Assembly: GCA_050084985.1 (NCBI GenBank)
Contig: JBITNC010000001.1
Location: 29,574,001-29,638,000, forward strand
Length of the DNA stretch: 64,000 nt
Source of the DNA: Nageia nagi
Taxonomy: Eukaryota; Pinophyta
Direction: 5' to 3'
Position numbers and translations under genes: made by a program. The notes beneath the pieces were generated by a model, which was not told the DNA's origin, made no database searches, and saw only the letters and a program-made list of their open reading frames with translations. Of this stretch, positions 1 through 10,229 are shown in pieces (the first letter of the stretch is position 1; each line of letters opens with the position of its first letter).

Positions 1-1369
1 TATCATCCTTATTGTATTTATTTTTTATTGAATCTATATAAATTTCCCAATTTGGTTTGATTTCTTGTAATTCTTTAAGTATTTCCTTCATAATTAAATA
101 TTTTGGTTCCTTACCCCACTCTTATTGGCCATTGAAAGATGCCTTCTAATGATGAAATGGATGATCATTATGAAGGAATATCTTATGGCCCATGTAAGTG
201 GTCTTATTACAACCATTAATGTTTTGAATAGAAGTTCTCCTTGCATATTCAACATGATAAAAATCCCTTTATCATCCATATTGATAAGTTTCTATAAGAA
301 GGAAAATCATGAATGGCCTGCATCATTATTATTCTTATATTGAATGTAGTATTATGAAATGCATCATACATTTGTACTCCTTCACTACATATTTTATGTA
401 ATACATCAACCAATGGATTTAGAAGAATATCAATATCATTTCTTGGTTCCTTGAGGCCATGCATTAATAAGCTAGGCATTGAATAATTCCTCTTCATTGA
501 CATCCATGGTAAAAGGTTGTACATGACCAACACAATGGCCCAACAATTATAAGTAGGATTAAATTCAATAAAAGGTTTGAACCCATCGACTACCATTTCC
601 AGTTGTAGATTACATGGATTTTCAATAAAATCTAGCTATAAAGTATCTATCCTTTTCCATTCCAAAGAGTCAACTGCATATTGCATCATGTCTCTTGAAC
701 TATTATGTTGGGAATTATACTTCATATTATTCACAACATTTGGAGAGTTATAAGAAGAAATAAATTGACTTCATCCATATCTAACAATGTTGAAATAAAT
801 AAATACAATAAAACTAATGGTATAGTAAAATCACTTACTTATACATTCTTTGTAACCTTAATGTAATGGGGAAATACCTCACCTTCTTCATAGGAACCTT
901 AACCCTTTTTTCATATCCAAATAAGATTCAATTAATTTCCATTGAGAAGCACCATATTTTGGGTAAGTTTTTCTATGTTTATTCTCTTTCCAAAATAAAA
1001 TACAATCTTAGGGGCATGCATGTATCATTACATAATCTAATCCCAAAGGATTCAATAATTTGTTCACTACATATGGGGACTTTAGAATTGTATTATCAAT
1101 TGAGAGCATATCTTTCAATAATTCTAATAGCTCATCAAAGCTTTTATCTGATCAGCCATGTTTTTCTTTGAGATATATAATTTTTTGTACTTTATACAAC
1201 TTGGTATAATTTTTGTTTTCAAAAATATTTGACCATGCTATAAAACTCATTAGGAACATATTGGAACTCAATGTCATTATCTTGTAGTTATTATCGAATC
1301 TTTAAATAAGTGATATTAACCATTTTGAAGATATCATCTTGTACACCTTCGATATTTGGACCCTTATCC
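1..1369 (-). pseudogene. CACTA (En/Spm) tnp2 transposase relic, central part
   Basis: Reading the minus strand gives a decayed Tnp2-family transposase, the enzyme that cuts and joins CACTA DNA transposons. From high to low coordinates one sees a piece ending in IHACP (about 1010-1020), a DCILFWKE-like stretch, a MMQYAVDSLEW piece near 690, then VVDGFKPF, YNLLPWM, a DIDILLNPL segment, and an ATG-led frame at 249-596 ending in DFPSYRNLSIW. A GHKIFL-type tail continues to about 100. These are in Tnp2 order. Several in-frame stops and frame changes show it is dead. The frame runs off the left window edge. Its N-terminal part lies at 6696-6990, because copia-1 inserted between. Identification rests on motif order recognised by eye. 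Confidence 0.85.
1365..1369. repeat. Target site duplication tatcc, left of copia-1
   Basis: The five bases tatcc directly precede the left LTR and recur directly after the right LTR (6691-6695). A 5-bp duplication is normal for copia integrase. Confidence 0.9.
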
Positions 1370-1435
1370 TATTGGAGTTTTGACTCCATAATATGTGTTT
1401 TTACAATGTTCTGGAATAAATCTGCCTATGATAGA

Positions 1436-1597
1436 GATCGCCACCGATTACCACCGATCATCGTCGATCGCCACCGATCACCGTTGATCGCCACCGATTG
1501 CTACCGATCACCACTGATTGCATCGATCGCCATCGATTACAATCATCATTGATTTTAGCCGATCATCGACGATCCTATAAGATTGCTATCGATCGCT
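1436..1597. repeat. GATC-rich ~10-bp tandem array inside the copia-1 LTR
   Basis: Variants of gatcgccaccgatc repeat with a period near 10 bp for about 160 bp. The array is more GC-rich than the surrounding DNA. The 3' LTR has a related but slightly shorter and mutated version at 6225-6366, so the array belongs to the element. Its U3 position could mean an enhancer role, but that is inference. Confidence 0.85.
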
Positions 1598-1870
1598 GTG
1601 TGGAGAAAACGATAGTGTGCAGACAGAATGTGTTTGTTTTTGTAACAACTTTCTTGTTACTGTTTGTTTTGTCTTCATATTTTAGGGGTTTATTTGTTAT
1701 CATCTTAGGCATGTTTTAAGCTATGTTTGGAGTATTGTTATCCCATGTTTAGCTACTTCTCTTGGACTAAGATGGCTATGATCTGTAGTGTTGTTGAGAA
1801 TAGTAAATTCTCTAACTTCTTGTTTGTAAGTTTGTAAACCTTATGGATTCGGTTGTTGAGAACCCAAGGC

Positions 1871-1878
1871 TATATATT
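1871..1878 (+). promoter_or_regulatory. TATA-like box of the copia-1 LTR
   Basis: tatatatt lies about 45 bp before the LTR end. It is the best TATA candidate in the LTR and is conserved in the 3' copy (ggctatatattgacatc). Confidence 0.5.
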
Positions 1879-1924
1879 GACATCAATAAACCATGGAAAA
1901 TAAGCTCCATTATTTCTCTCATTG

Positions 1925-1936
1925 TGGTATTAGAGC
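1925..1936 (+). promoter_or_regulatory. Primer-binding site of copia-1
   Basis: tggtattagagc follows the 5' LTR by 3 bases. It resembles the usual plant copia PBS (tggtatcagagc) complementary to the 3' end of initiator Met tRNA. Confidence 0.85.
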
Positions 1937-1975
1937 TAGTTCAATCTATTGGGATTGAGTAGTGAGTGAGGTGAC

Positions 1976-3757
1976 TTGTATGAAGTTTTGAAAGCTTCAG
2001 TTGAGGAGGATCCAACAACTCTTGGAAGAAGATTGTCAATTGTGATTGTAGCAATGGCAAACTCAAATGGGAATGTTCCAATTCCAGAATTCAAAGGAGA
2101 GAACTATGATTATTGGTCTACCAAAATGAGGCATTTGCTCATTGGTAAAGGCTATTGGGATATCATAGAAGAAGGCTATGATGAACCTACTGATTGGAGT
2201 CTAGTTCCAGCTACCCAAAAGCAAACCTTGAAGGAGGCACAAAAGAAGAATAGCATGGCAATGTACTTCATTCAAGCTGCCTTAGATGAATCCATTTATC
2301 CAAGAATCACAAGTTGCACTTCAGCCCAAGAAGCTTGGAAAGTCTTGAAGGAGAGCTATGAAGGTAGCAAGCAAGTCAAGCAAGTGAGGTTGCAAACTCT
2401 CAAAATGGAGTTTGAAAATCTCAAGATGAGAGAAGATGAGAAAGTTGGAGACTATTGTTTGAGAGCTAAGATTTGTGTAGACAAAATGAGAGCTCTTGGA
2501 GAAGTAGAGAATGAGGTGATTGTAAAAAAGGTGTTGAGAACACTTTTTCCCAAGTGGACCCAAGTCTCCATTGTGATTGAGGAGAGTAAGGATCTATCTA
2601 CTCTCACCTATGATCAACTCATAGGATCATTAATGTCTCATGAGGAAAGGTTTTCTTCAACTCCACATCTTGGAGGCATGGAAGAAAAAGCTTTTTCATC
2701 CAAAGAGGGTGAAACTAGTGGCCAAGCCAAAGGCCATGGAAGAGGCAGAGGAAGATCTCAAGGTAGAGGAAGAGGAAGAAAAGGTCCTCAAGGTAGAGGA
2801 AGTGGAAGAGGTGATAAAAGTAACAAGCAATGTTACTATTGCCATAAATATGGACACTTTGAGAGAGAGTGTAGAACAAAGGCTGCAAATGAAGCAAAGG
2901 AGAGTGCAAACTATGGAGAGGAAGGAGAGCCTTCTTCATTCTTCTTGTCATATGGAAAATCTGATCAAAGCATAGGACAAACATGGCTTCTTGATACTGG
3001 TTGTAGCAATCATATGACTGGTAATGGAGAATTATTTTCTTCAATCAATAACTCATATAAGTCCAAGATCACTCTTGGAGATGATAAAGCCTTGCATGTT
3101 GAAGGCATTGGAGCTATGGATGTACACACCAAAGAAGGTATTAAGAAGGTAAAGGATGTTTATCATATTCCCAATTTGAAGCATAATCTCTTAAGTGTTG
3201 GTCAAATGATGGAGCACAATTATAGTCTTTTATTTGCAAAGAATGCTTGCAAGATTTTTGATAGTGGGAATAGGCTTGTTACTACTATTCCAATGACCAA
3301 AAATAGATTGTTCCCTCTCAAATTTGGGGAGCAAGGTACCAATTTTGCACATGTGGCTATTGATAATAAAAATTGGTTGTGGCACTTGAGATATGGGCAT
3401 TTAAATTTCTCAAGTTTGAAAACATTGGCTTCTCAAGAGATGGTTTATGGGCTTCCAAAAGTAGATGATCCAAAGAAGATTTGTGAAGGATGTGTATTGG
3501 GAAAGAATTCAAGAGAAAGCTTTCCAAAAGATCAAGCATGGAGGGCTTCCTATCCTCTACAATTGGTGTATAGTGATTTGTGTGGACCTATGCAAACTCA
3601 AAGTCTTGGTAAGAACTACTACTTCCTCACTTTCATTGATGATTTTTCAAGAATGTGTTGGGTGTACTTCTTGAAAACTAAAGATGAGAAATTTGATAAA
3701 TTCAAAGAATTCAAAATAAAAGTGGAAAATGAAAGTGGGTATGCAATAAGTGTTTAA
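1976..3757 (+). CDS. copia-1 gag-protease-integrase (5' half of polyprotein)
   Basis: An open 593-codon frame encodes the first half of a copia polyprotein. The natural start is probably the internal ATG at 2054, giving [13 protein letters not shown]. Gag begins with GENYDYW (residues 41-47) and a UBN2-like region, then a Gly/Arg-rich stretch. A CCHC zinc knuckle ([14 protein letters not shown], 286-299) binds RNA. The aspartic protease signature [10 protein letters not shown] has its catalytic Asp at about 340. A GAG-pre-integrase domain with HLRYGH follows, then the integrase core with D534 in SDLCGP and FIDDFSR. The frame stops early because one A is missing near 3742-3752. Integrase continues in the next frame with GGEF. 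Gag, protease and the first integrase aspartates look intact. Confidence 0.93.
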   Translation: MYEVLKASVEEDPTTLGRRLSIVIVAMANSNGNVPIPEFKGENYDYWSTKMRHLLIGKGYWDIIEEGYDEPTDWSLVPATQKQTLKEAQKKNSMAMYFIQAALDESIYPRITSCTSAQEAWKVLKESYEGSKQVKQVRLQTLKMEFENLKMREDEKVGDYCLRAKICVDKMRALGEVENEVIVKKVLRTLFPKWTQVSIVIEESKDLSTLTYDQLIGSLMSHEERFSSTPHLGGMEEKAFSSKEGETSGQAKGHGRGRGRSQGRGRGRKGPQGRGSGRGDKSNKQCYYCHKYGHFERECRTKAANEAKESANYGEEGEPSSFFLSYGKSDQSIGQTWLLDTGCSNHMTGNGELFSSINNSYKSKITLGDDKALHVEGIGAMDVHTKEGIKKVKDVYHIPNLKHNLLSVGQMMEHNYSLLFAKNACKIFDSGNRLVTTIPMTKNRLFPLKFGEQGTNFAHVAIDNKNWLWHLRYGHLNFSSLKTLASQEMVYGLPKVDDPKKICEGCVLGKNSRESFPKDQAWRASYPLQLVYSDLCGPMQTQSLGKNYYFLTFIDDFSRMCWVYFLKTKDEKFDKFKEFKIKVENESGYAISV

Positions 3758-6110
3758 GAAGTGATAGAGGAGGTGAATTTTGTTCCAAAGAATTCTTCAC
3801 TTTTTGTAATAATTGTGGAATTAAAAGGCAATTAACAAGTGCATATACACCACAACAAAATGGAGTGGCTGAAAGAAAGAATAGAACCTTGAATAATATG
3901 GCTAGAAGTATGCTCCAAACTAAGATTTTATCAAATATGTATTGGGGGGAGGCAATTAGGACAGCCATGTATCTCTTGAATAGATGTCCTACCTCTAGTT
4001 TGGATGGGGTGACACCCTATGAAGCTTGGTATGGCAAAAAGCCAACTGTTGCACATTTGAAAGTTTTTGGTTGTTTAGCCTATGCTCATGTTCCAAAATA
4101 AAATAGGCAAAAGCTTGATGCAAAAAGTGAACCATGTATCTTTATTGGGTATTGTGAAAATACCAAAGCATGGAGATTGTACAATCCAAAAACTAAAAAG
4201 CTTATTGTATCTAGAGATGTGATTTTTGATGAAGGGGGAGCATAGGGTCATCAAAAATACTATTTGGATGGTGATTCCAATGAAGTGGCTCTCCAAATGT
4301 GCAAGCAAAGATACCTCAAGATGGCAATCAAGTAAGTTCTTCCAATTCTAGCCCATGTTCTTCACCAAGTTCAAAGTCCACTAGTGATGGTTCTTTGGAG
4401 GAAGCAAAAATAAATTTAAAGAAACATAAGAAATTTTTGATTGATCATCCATCATCGAAAATGCTTGATCAAAACTTTGGTAGAAGAATAACAAGAGCAC
4501 AAGCTAAAGAAATGGAAAGTGTTGTTAATAGTCTTCAAAATATGCACTTGTATGGAGATAGCAATGATGGTGAATCAAAAGGTGATGTGGTAAATTATGC
4601 TTTGATGAGTATAATTAATGTTGAACCTTCTTGTTATGAAATTGCATATACTAATGATTTGTGGATGAAAGCAATGGAAGAGGAGATGGACTCCATCAAG
4701 AAAAATGATACTTGGGAGCTAGTTGAGCTTCCACAAGGAAATAAGGTAGTAGGATCCAAGTGGGTCTACAAGACAAAGTATAATGCAAATGGCACTATTC
4801 AAAAACACAAAGCAAGACTAGTGGCAAAAGGTTTCACTCAAAAGTATGGCATTGATTATGAGGAGACTTTTGCACCCGTTGCAAGGCAAGAGACAATTAG
4901 ATTGGTTCTATCCTTGGCTGCCCAAAAAGGATGGAGAGTGCATCATCTTGATGTGAAGAGTGCATTCTTGAATGGATACATACAAGAAGAGGTATATGTA
5001 CAACAACCTCAAGGATTTGAGATCAAAGGTAAAGAGGACATGGTCTACAAATTAAAGAAGGCCTTGTATGGCCTCAAACAAGCTCCTAGAGCTTAGTACT
5101 CAAGGATTGATGGATACTTTCATCAATATGGTCTTATGAAAAGCAAGAGTGAGCCTACTCTCTTTTATTTAAAAAAATGTAATGATATTATGATTGTATG
5201 CTTGTATGTAGATGATTTGATTTGCATGGGAAGCAATGATAGGATGAATGAAGAGTTCAAAGAGTCTATGATGAAAGAGTTTGATATGAAAGACCTAGGT
5301 CTCATGCATTATTTCCTAGGTATGGAAGTATATGAAAATGATAGTGAAATTTTTATTTGTCAAACCAAATATGCCAAAGATATGTTGTCCAAATATGGCA
5401 TGGAAAATTGTAAACTAGTTCCTACTCCAATTGCTCATGGGGAGTTATTGAGTAAGGAAGATGGTAGTGAAAGGGTAGATGTCACCACATATAGGAGTAT
5501 GGTTAGGAGTCTTATGTTTCTCACTAATACTCATCCAGATATTGCATGTGCTATTTCTTTTGTTTCGAAGTACATGAGTGAACCTACTGAGACTCACATG
5601 AAGGCTACCAAGAGGATCATGAGTACATCAAAGGCACCATTAGTTTTGGCATCCATTACTACAAAGAAAGCAAGGTAAAACTTGTTGGCTATAGTGATTT
5701 AGATTGGGGAAGCAATATTGATGATAGAAAGTCTACTTCTGGAAATTGCTTCACCATTGGATCAGGACTAATCACGTGGAGTTCTAAGAAGCAAACAACT
5801 ATTACACTATCTTCTATAGAGGCAGAATACATTGCTAATCACAAGTGCAAGCACCCAAGCATTGTTGTTGAGAAAGATTCTTGAAGAACTTGGTGAGCAA
5901 CAAAGAGATGCTACTAAGTTGTTTTGTGATAATGTAGTGCAATTCAACTTGCAAACAATCCAGTACATCACAACAGGTCCAAACATTTTGATATGAAATA
6001 CCATTTCATCAAAGACATGGTGGAGAAGAAGATTGTTGATTTGGAACACATCAACACCAAGGAGAATATAGCGGATTTATTTACCAAAGGGGTAAACAAA
6101 ACTTAGTTTA
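3758..6110 (+). pseudogene. copia-1 integrase C-terminus, RT and RNase H (broken)
   Basis: This is the second half of the copia-1 polyprotein, broken by few lesions. Integrase resumes after a 1-base frameshift with GGEFCSKEF and the [13 protein letters not shown] motif. A stop TAA interrupts at 4099-4101 and another stop or frame change lies near 4243-4299. A clean frame (4299-5096) carries reverse transcriptase: WVYKTKY, KARLVAKGF, LDVKSAFLNG. A TAG at 5094-5096 replaces an expected Trp codon. RT continues in the same frame with the catalytic YVDD (about 5206). A further frameshift near 5620-5640 precedes RNase H (WGSNIDDRKSTSG, SSIEAEY). The end (ENIADLFTKG) is again shifted. All lesions are point-like, fitting recent decay. 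Confidence 0.9.
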
Positions 6111-6147
6111 TGATACTGAGAGACTTGCTAGTTAGTCCCTCAGCATC

Positions 6148-6156
6148 AAGGGGGAG
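6148..6156 (+). promoter_or_regulatory. Polypurine tract of copia-1
   Basis: aagggggag lies 2 bases before the 3' LTR. It would prime plus-strand DNA synthesis during reverse transcription. The same tract precedes the 3' LTRs of the nested element and copia-2. Confidence 0.88.
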
Positions 6157-6158
6157 CA

Positions 6159-6690
6159 TGTTGGAGTTTTGACTCCATAATATGTGTTTTTACAATGTTC
6201 TAGAATAAATCTGCCTATGATAGAGATCACCACCGATCGCCACTGATCATCGTCGATTGCCACCGATCGCTATCAATCACCACCGATTGCACCGATCGCC
6301 ACCAATTACAATCGTCACTGATTTTAGCTGATCATCGATGATCCTATAAGATCACTATCGATCGCTGTGTGGAGAAAATGACAGTGTGCGGATAGAATGT
6401 GTTTGTTTTTGTAACAACTTTCTTGTTACTATTTGTTTTGTCTTCATATTTTAGGGGTTTGTTTGTTATTATCTTAGGCATGTTTTAAGCTATGTTTGGA
6501 GTATTGTTATCCCTTGTTTAGCTACTTCTCTTGGACTGAGATGGCTATGATTTGTAGTGTTGTTGAGAATAGTAAATTCTCTAACTTCTTATTTGTAAGT
6601 TTGTAAACCTTGTGGATTCGGCTATTGAGAACCCAAGGCTATATATTGACATCAATAAACCATGGACAGTAAGCTCCATTATTTCTCTCA
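6159..6690 (+). repeat. 3' LTR of copia-1
   Basis: It begins tgttggagttttgactcc and ends ttatttctctca, colinear with 1370-1921. The GATC-rich array (6225-6366) is about 20 bp shorter than in the 5' copy, which accounts for most of the length difference. Confidence 0.94.
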
Positions 6691-6695
6691 TATCC
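6691..6695. repeat. Target site duplication tatcc, right of copia-1
   Basis: Perfect match to 1365-1369. The interrupted CACTA transposase reading resumes immediately after it. Confidence 0.9.
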
Positions 6696-6990
6696 ATGGT
6701 AGTGAACATGTCTAATGCATATTGGTAAAAAGTAAATGGTTGATCTCTATGCAAAAAACCTTATATATCTTGTCAATTCTATTGCAAAAATAGGTGATCA
6801 CAAATCTCCTCAAATTCAAGAGTTTCCATATTTTGGAACCTCTAACATGGAGATCTAATTCTTTTATGATCCCTCAAATTGTTTCTTACAAAATAAATGA
6901 ATTAGGATTCATTTTAAGAGCCCTTCCTCAAAAGTAAATTGGAAATGTTTTAGCAAATTAGATTTGTAAGTAAGGTGATTTTAAGAAAAT
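6696..6990 (-). pseudogene. CACTA tnp2 N-terminal (transposase-associated) domain relic
   Basis: On the minus strand this stretch gives an IRSPC..RFQN piece followed by EICDHL and IDKIYKV. This fits the Cys-containing transposase-associated domain that precedes Tnp2 in CACTA elements (usual pattern CPCxxCxN, then HL...G). It joins in sense with 1-1369 once copia-1 is removed: YALDMFTTMD leads across the insertion site to KGPNIEGVQDDIF. Frameshifts and stops are present. The first coding codon cannot be fixed. Confidence 0.65.
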
Positions 6991-7069
6991 TTGTAAAAAT
7001 TACAAAGGTGAATTTGAAGCTAAAAAAAGTTGTATAGATTTGTTTTGGTGAATTTAAAGAGTTTCATAG

Positions 7070-7378
7070 CAATCTACTACTAGGTGGAAATAGTATGCTA
7101 TTGAGTAGCAATAGTATGCTATCAGGTGGAAATAGTCTACTATCAGATAGAAGCAATTTGCTACTAGGTGGCTGTAATAAGACTATAATAGGTTGCTATA
7201 GGGTAGCTGCTATCGGCTAGTAGTAGTCTACTACTAGGTGGTAATAGTCTACTATCGAGTGCCTGATACTAGGAGGTAGCAATCTACTACCAAGTGGTTG
7301 CTACTAGGTGGTAGCAGTATGCTATCATGCGATGGTAGTATGCTATCGAGAGATAATAGGATACTATCAGGAGGTATC
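7070..7378. repeat. 21-bp-period minisatellite
   Basis: About 14 degenerate units of roughly 21 bp follow the pattern ctactaggtggnaatagtmtg, with ctatc variants. Several units contain short inverted repeats (ctacta / tagtag). The array lies just 5' of the minus-strand tnp2 relic, where CACTA elements usually carry subterminal repeats bound by their second protein. Membership in the CACTA element is inference. Confidence 0.8.
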
Positions 7379-8458
7379 AAATTTAGATTAATGTATTTAT
7401 ATTAGATGATTTAGTTGAAATATAAATAATAATTTAAAATTTCAAGGTGAATTTGGCTATATATTATTTCTAAGTATCAATGAAAAACTAAAAATTTAAT
7501 TTAAAATATTGACTTGACTTGGCAACCTGATCTGGAAAAAAATTAAAAATTAAAATATTTGGCGACAAGGGTGGTATTGTAACTCAAAAAATTTACCAAT
7601 TTCAATTTTAGGAAACTTTAAAATTCACTTATTAGAGAATATTTGTGGCTAAAATGAACCTTGCAATGAATTTCTCAACCACATAACTATATATTTGAAT
7701 ATTTATAGGTTCTTGTAGCTAAGATTTTTTCATGATGTTTAAAAAAAAATCCTTATACTTGGCTACATCATAGATAAGGTGAAATTTAACTTTGATATAG
7801 ATGTTTCATCAATAATTAATAAATATTTAGCAATTATGTTAGCATTGCTTCTCAATAATGCTCCTTCACTAAATATCAATGATTTTTATGGAAATGGAAT
7901 GATAGATAATTTTATCCCTTCATAACAAAAAAATATCTAAACATCCCTAGCCACCCTTACCATCAGAGATGATGTAAGATGGTATCTTGTGACTTCCATG
8001 ATATACATAAATATGGCCTAGTCTTCTTAGCTAATAGAGAGATTTGCAAAATTTGATGTGGAGGAATCTAGTCATCATCTTCATTTGAATGTAAGGTCAT
8101 ACGCTGCTTTGATCTTAACTAGTATGAAATCCTCATGAGCTAAGAAGGATTTTATACTAGTTAAGACCAAAGTGGTATGTGATATTAGATGAATATGGCA
8201 ATCAAATTTTATCACATATGATTATGAAAGCCTTTTCATCAAATAAGAAGATTAAAACCTAAACATGGTGTCCTAGATCCATTGGTTCATTACATTTGTA
8301 ATGGTATAATATTGTTGCATTAAACCTTTTATGCAACAATCAATTCCTATGTACAAATTCAAAGTAACTAAGGAAAGAATGATAAAAAACTTATAAAATT
8401 TATAATTTACAACTATAAGCACATATCAACATAACATAATATATTTTGTAAGTATAAC
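7379..8458. other. AT-rich intergenic stretch, nothing recognised
   Basis: I see no coding frame, LTR pair or tandem array here. The DNA is AT-rich with short A and T runs. Part may be remaining subterminal DNA of the CACTA element, but no TIR was found. Confidence 0.5.
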
Positions 8459-9375
8459 ATATATATTCAACATAGAACTTGTTGGATTACTTGATGGCAT
8501 TGTTTGAAAAGATGCATGTTGTTAACATAATTTTATGGAATGCAATGATTGAGGACATGTAATTCATGGCTACAACAATAATTCTCTTCAATTCCTTAAT
8601 ATAATGAATCACTTGGTAAATAACTTTAACATTATATATATATATTTTACTTGCATGTTTCCATGCAGGTCTAGTAGATGATTACTAATATCATAGTTTC
8701 ATTTTATTTATTTTTTTAAGTGTTGTTAATAAATATTTATACAAATAAACTATTTTTTCAATTGATAACATCATATTATGCTACCATGGTAGGTCTATTA
8801 GAAGGTATGGACATCCAACAAAGAATAATTTAAAATTATTTTTCATCAAGGTTATGATTGTGAAAGCCTTGATATACATGTATGCAAAATATGTAAGAAT
8901 ACACATAGACTGGGTATTATTTGAAAACATGTATGATGTAGAAATAGTTTCATGGATTGCAATGATCATCATATATGAACACAATGTTTTTTTGAAAATG
9001 CCCTAAAAAAGTTTATGTGGATGTAATTACAAGGCCTAAAACTAAATTTTGTAACCTTTTCTAGAATTATTCCAACATGTGCCATGATAGACATGTATGC
9101 AAAATGTTGTGGTTGTGAATGCCTTGATAGACATGTATCCAAAACATGGATGAATACACAAGGACTAGTAATTATTTGATAAGATGCATGTTGTAGATAT
9201 AGTTGTATGGAATACAATTATTGGAGGATACACAATTCTTGGATACAACAACAAGGGTGTCCTTAAACTCTTTGATATGATGAAGCACTTACAAACCAAC
9301 TATAAAAACATAACCTTTGTATGTATTCTACTTGCATGCAGACATACAAGTGTAGTGGATGATGGCTATAAATAA
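8459..9375 (+). pseudogene. Decayed PPR protein fragments
   Basis: Several short plus-strand pieces resemble plant PLS-class pentatricopeptide-repeat proteins, organelle RNA-binding factors. They include KMHVVNIILWNAMI (about 8508-8550), ALIYMYAKY and ENMYDVEIVSWIAMI (about 8860-8970), and an open frame at 9184-9375 with MHVVDIVVWNTIIGGY, a YNNKGVLKLFDMMKH-type piece and CILLACRHTSVVDDGYK. Pieces are repeated, out of frame with each other and full of stops. This is a shuffled relic. No intact PPR gene can be drawn. Confidence 0.78.
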
Positions 9376-9669
9376 TCGAAAAGCCTATCCTCTGGCCAAA
9401 TTCATGTATACATGCCAATACTATATCTACAAATGAGTGGAGCAGGTAGAGTGGTGATGTGATGATGGTTGTACATATATTCTAGGAGTGTATCATATTT
9501 ATTCATATATTCTAGGTATATATCAATTAAATGCATATATGCTTGGTGTATATCACTTGAATGCATAAATTATGGGCTTTATCAATTTAATGCATAAATT
9601 CAAGATGTATATCAGGTTAAAAACATGCAAAAAATGGACCCAAAAATTTCTAAGTGTTGATGCAAAAGG

Positions 9670-9745
9670 CTTGGGGGAGATTTGAACACAAGTCACCATC
9701 TTTTGGGTGCAACGCATTAACCACTATACCATTGAGTTAGAAATA
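9670..9745 (-). ncRNA. tRNA-like sequence, probable SINE head or tRNA pseudogene (copy 1)
   Basis: On the minus strand there is an A-box-like tggtatagtggttaatgcg (from about 9735 down to 9717) and a B-box-like gtgttcaaatc (9689-9679). The spacing is right for an RNA polymerase III internal promoter. A short CACC/GGTG stem around caaaagat sits where the anticodon arm should be. There is no clear acceptor stem pairing, so a functional tRNA is unlikely. The repeat context suits a tRNA-derived SINE or an amplified tRNA pseudogene. Confidence 0.6.
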
Positions 9746-9949
9746 ACATGTAGAAAAATTTTTAAATTTTGTATATTTCAAATAATATACCATGGATGTA
9801 TATCAATTGAATGTATAAATTCTAGGTGTATATCAATTGAATGCATAAATTTTGGGTGTATGTCAATTTAATGCATAAATTTGGGGCATATATTGTGTTC
9901 AAAATATGGAAAAATGTGGACCCAAAATTTTATAAGTGTTTATGCAAAA

Positions 9950-10030
9950 GGCTTGGGCAAGATTCGAACACAAATCACCATTTTTTGGGTGTAATAAATA
10001 CATTAACCAATATATCATTGAGTTGGAAAC
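9950..10030 (-). ncRNA. tRNA-like sequence (copy 2, more decayed)
   Basis: This is the second tandem copy of the core at 9670-9745. The B box is better preserved here (gtgttcgaatc, the canonical form). The A box is weaker (atgatatattggttaatg) and the middle carries a small insertion of aaat-rich DNA. Confidence 0.55.
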
Positions 10031-10229
10031 AACATGTAATTTAAGTTTTAAATTTTGTATATTTTGAACAATATACCATGGGCATATATCACAATATACG
10101 TTGGATGTATATCCTAATAAATTCTAGGTGTATATGGGAAAGTGATAGGATGGTGGCATATTGTACTATAGACTGTGGAGGGGTTGTGCATGTAACATAG
10201 GTGTATATAGGTGAATTTGGTTGGAGGAT

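Larger units (their letters stand above)
1370..1921 (+). repeat. 5' LTR of copia-1
   Basis: It begins tattggagttttgactcc (the right copy begins tgttggag, so the terminal TG has mutated to TA) and ends in ttatttctctca. It contains a GATC-rich short tandem array (1436-1597) and a TATA-like tatatatt at 1871-1878, about 45 bp from the LTR end. The likely layout is a long U3 with short R and U5. Confidence 0.93.
1370..6690 (+). mobile_element. copia-1, complete Ty1/copia LTR retrotransposon
   Basis: A complete copia element is bounded by two similar LTRs (552 and 532 bp) and a perfect 5-bp target duplication, tatcc, at 1365-1369 and 6691-6695. It has a primer-binding site, a gag-protease-integrase-RT-RNase H coding order, which is the copia order, and a polypurine tract. 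The element lies inside a CACTA transposase relic: tnp2 similarity resumes directly after the right TSD. Pol is interrupted by a few point changes, so it is not autonomous now. Long open stretches suggest a fairly young insertion. Confidence 0.95.
9480..10130. repeat. Two tandem ~282-bp units with tRNA-like cores
   Basis: The segment starting taagtgttgatgcaaaagg (9651) recurs at 9933, a spacing of 282 bp. Each unit has a tRNA-like core on the minus strand followed by A/T-rich DNA and copies of a mini-repeat, gtatatcaattgaatgcat. The mini-repeats recur about every 30-35 bp at 9480-9600, 9795-9895 and 10080-10130. Confidence 0.8.

Noticed and set aside
866-1171. 101-codon plus-strand frame
   Set aside because: It is the shadow of the minus-strand Tnp2 relic, which shows recognisable motifs in the same stretch.
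1436-1597. CRISPR-like array
   Set aside because: Repeat units are about 10 bp without unique spacers, and the context is a plant LTR.
1498-1719. 73-codon plus frame in the copia-1 LTR
   Set aside because: It is low-complexity translation of the GATC-rich array and U3; not conserved in frame in the 3' LTR.
2640-2975. 111-codon frame overlapping copia-1 gag
   Set aside because: It is a Glu/Lys-rich frame shadow of the Gly/Arg-rich gag region and has no start context of its own.
9670-9745. Functional tRNA gene
   Set aside because: No convincing acceptor stem or 7-base anticodon loop; tandem repeated and decayed, so called tRNA-like only.
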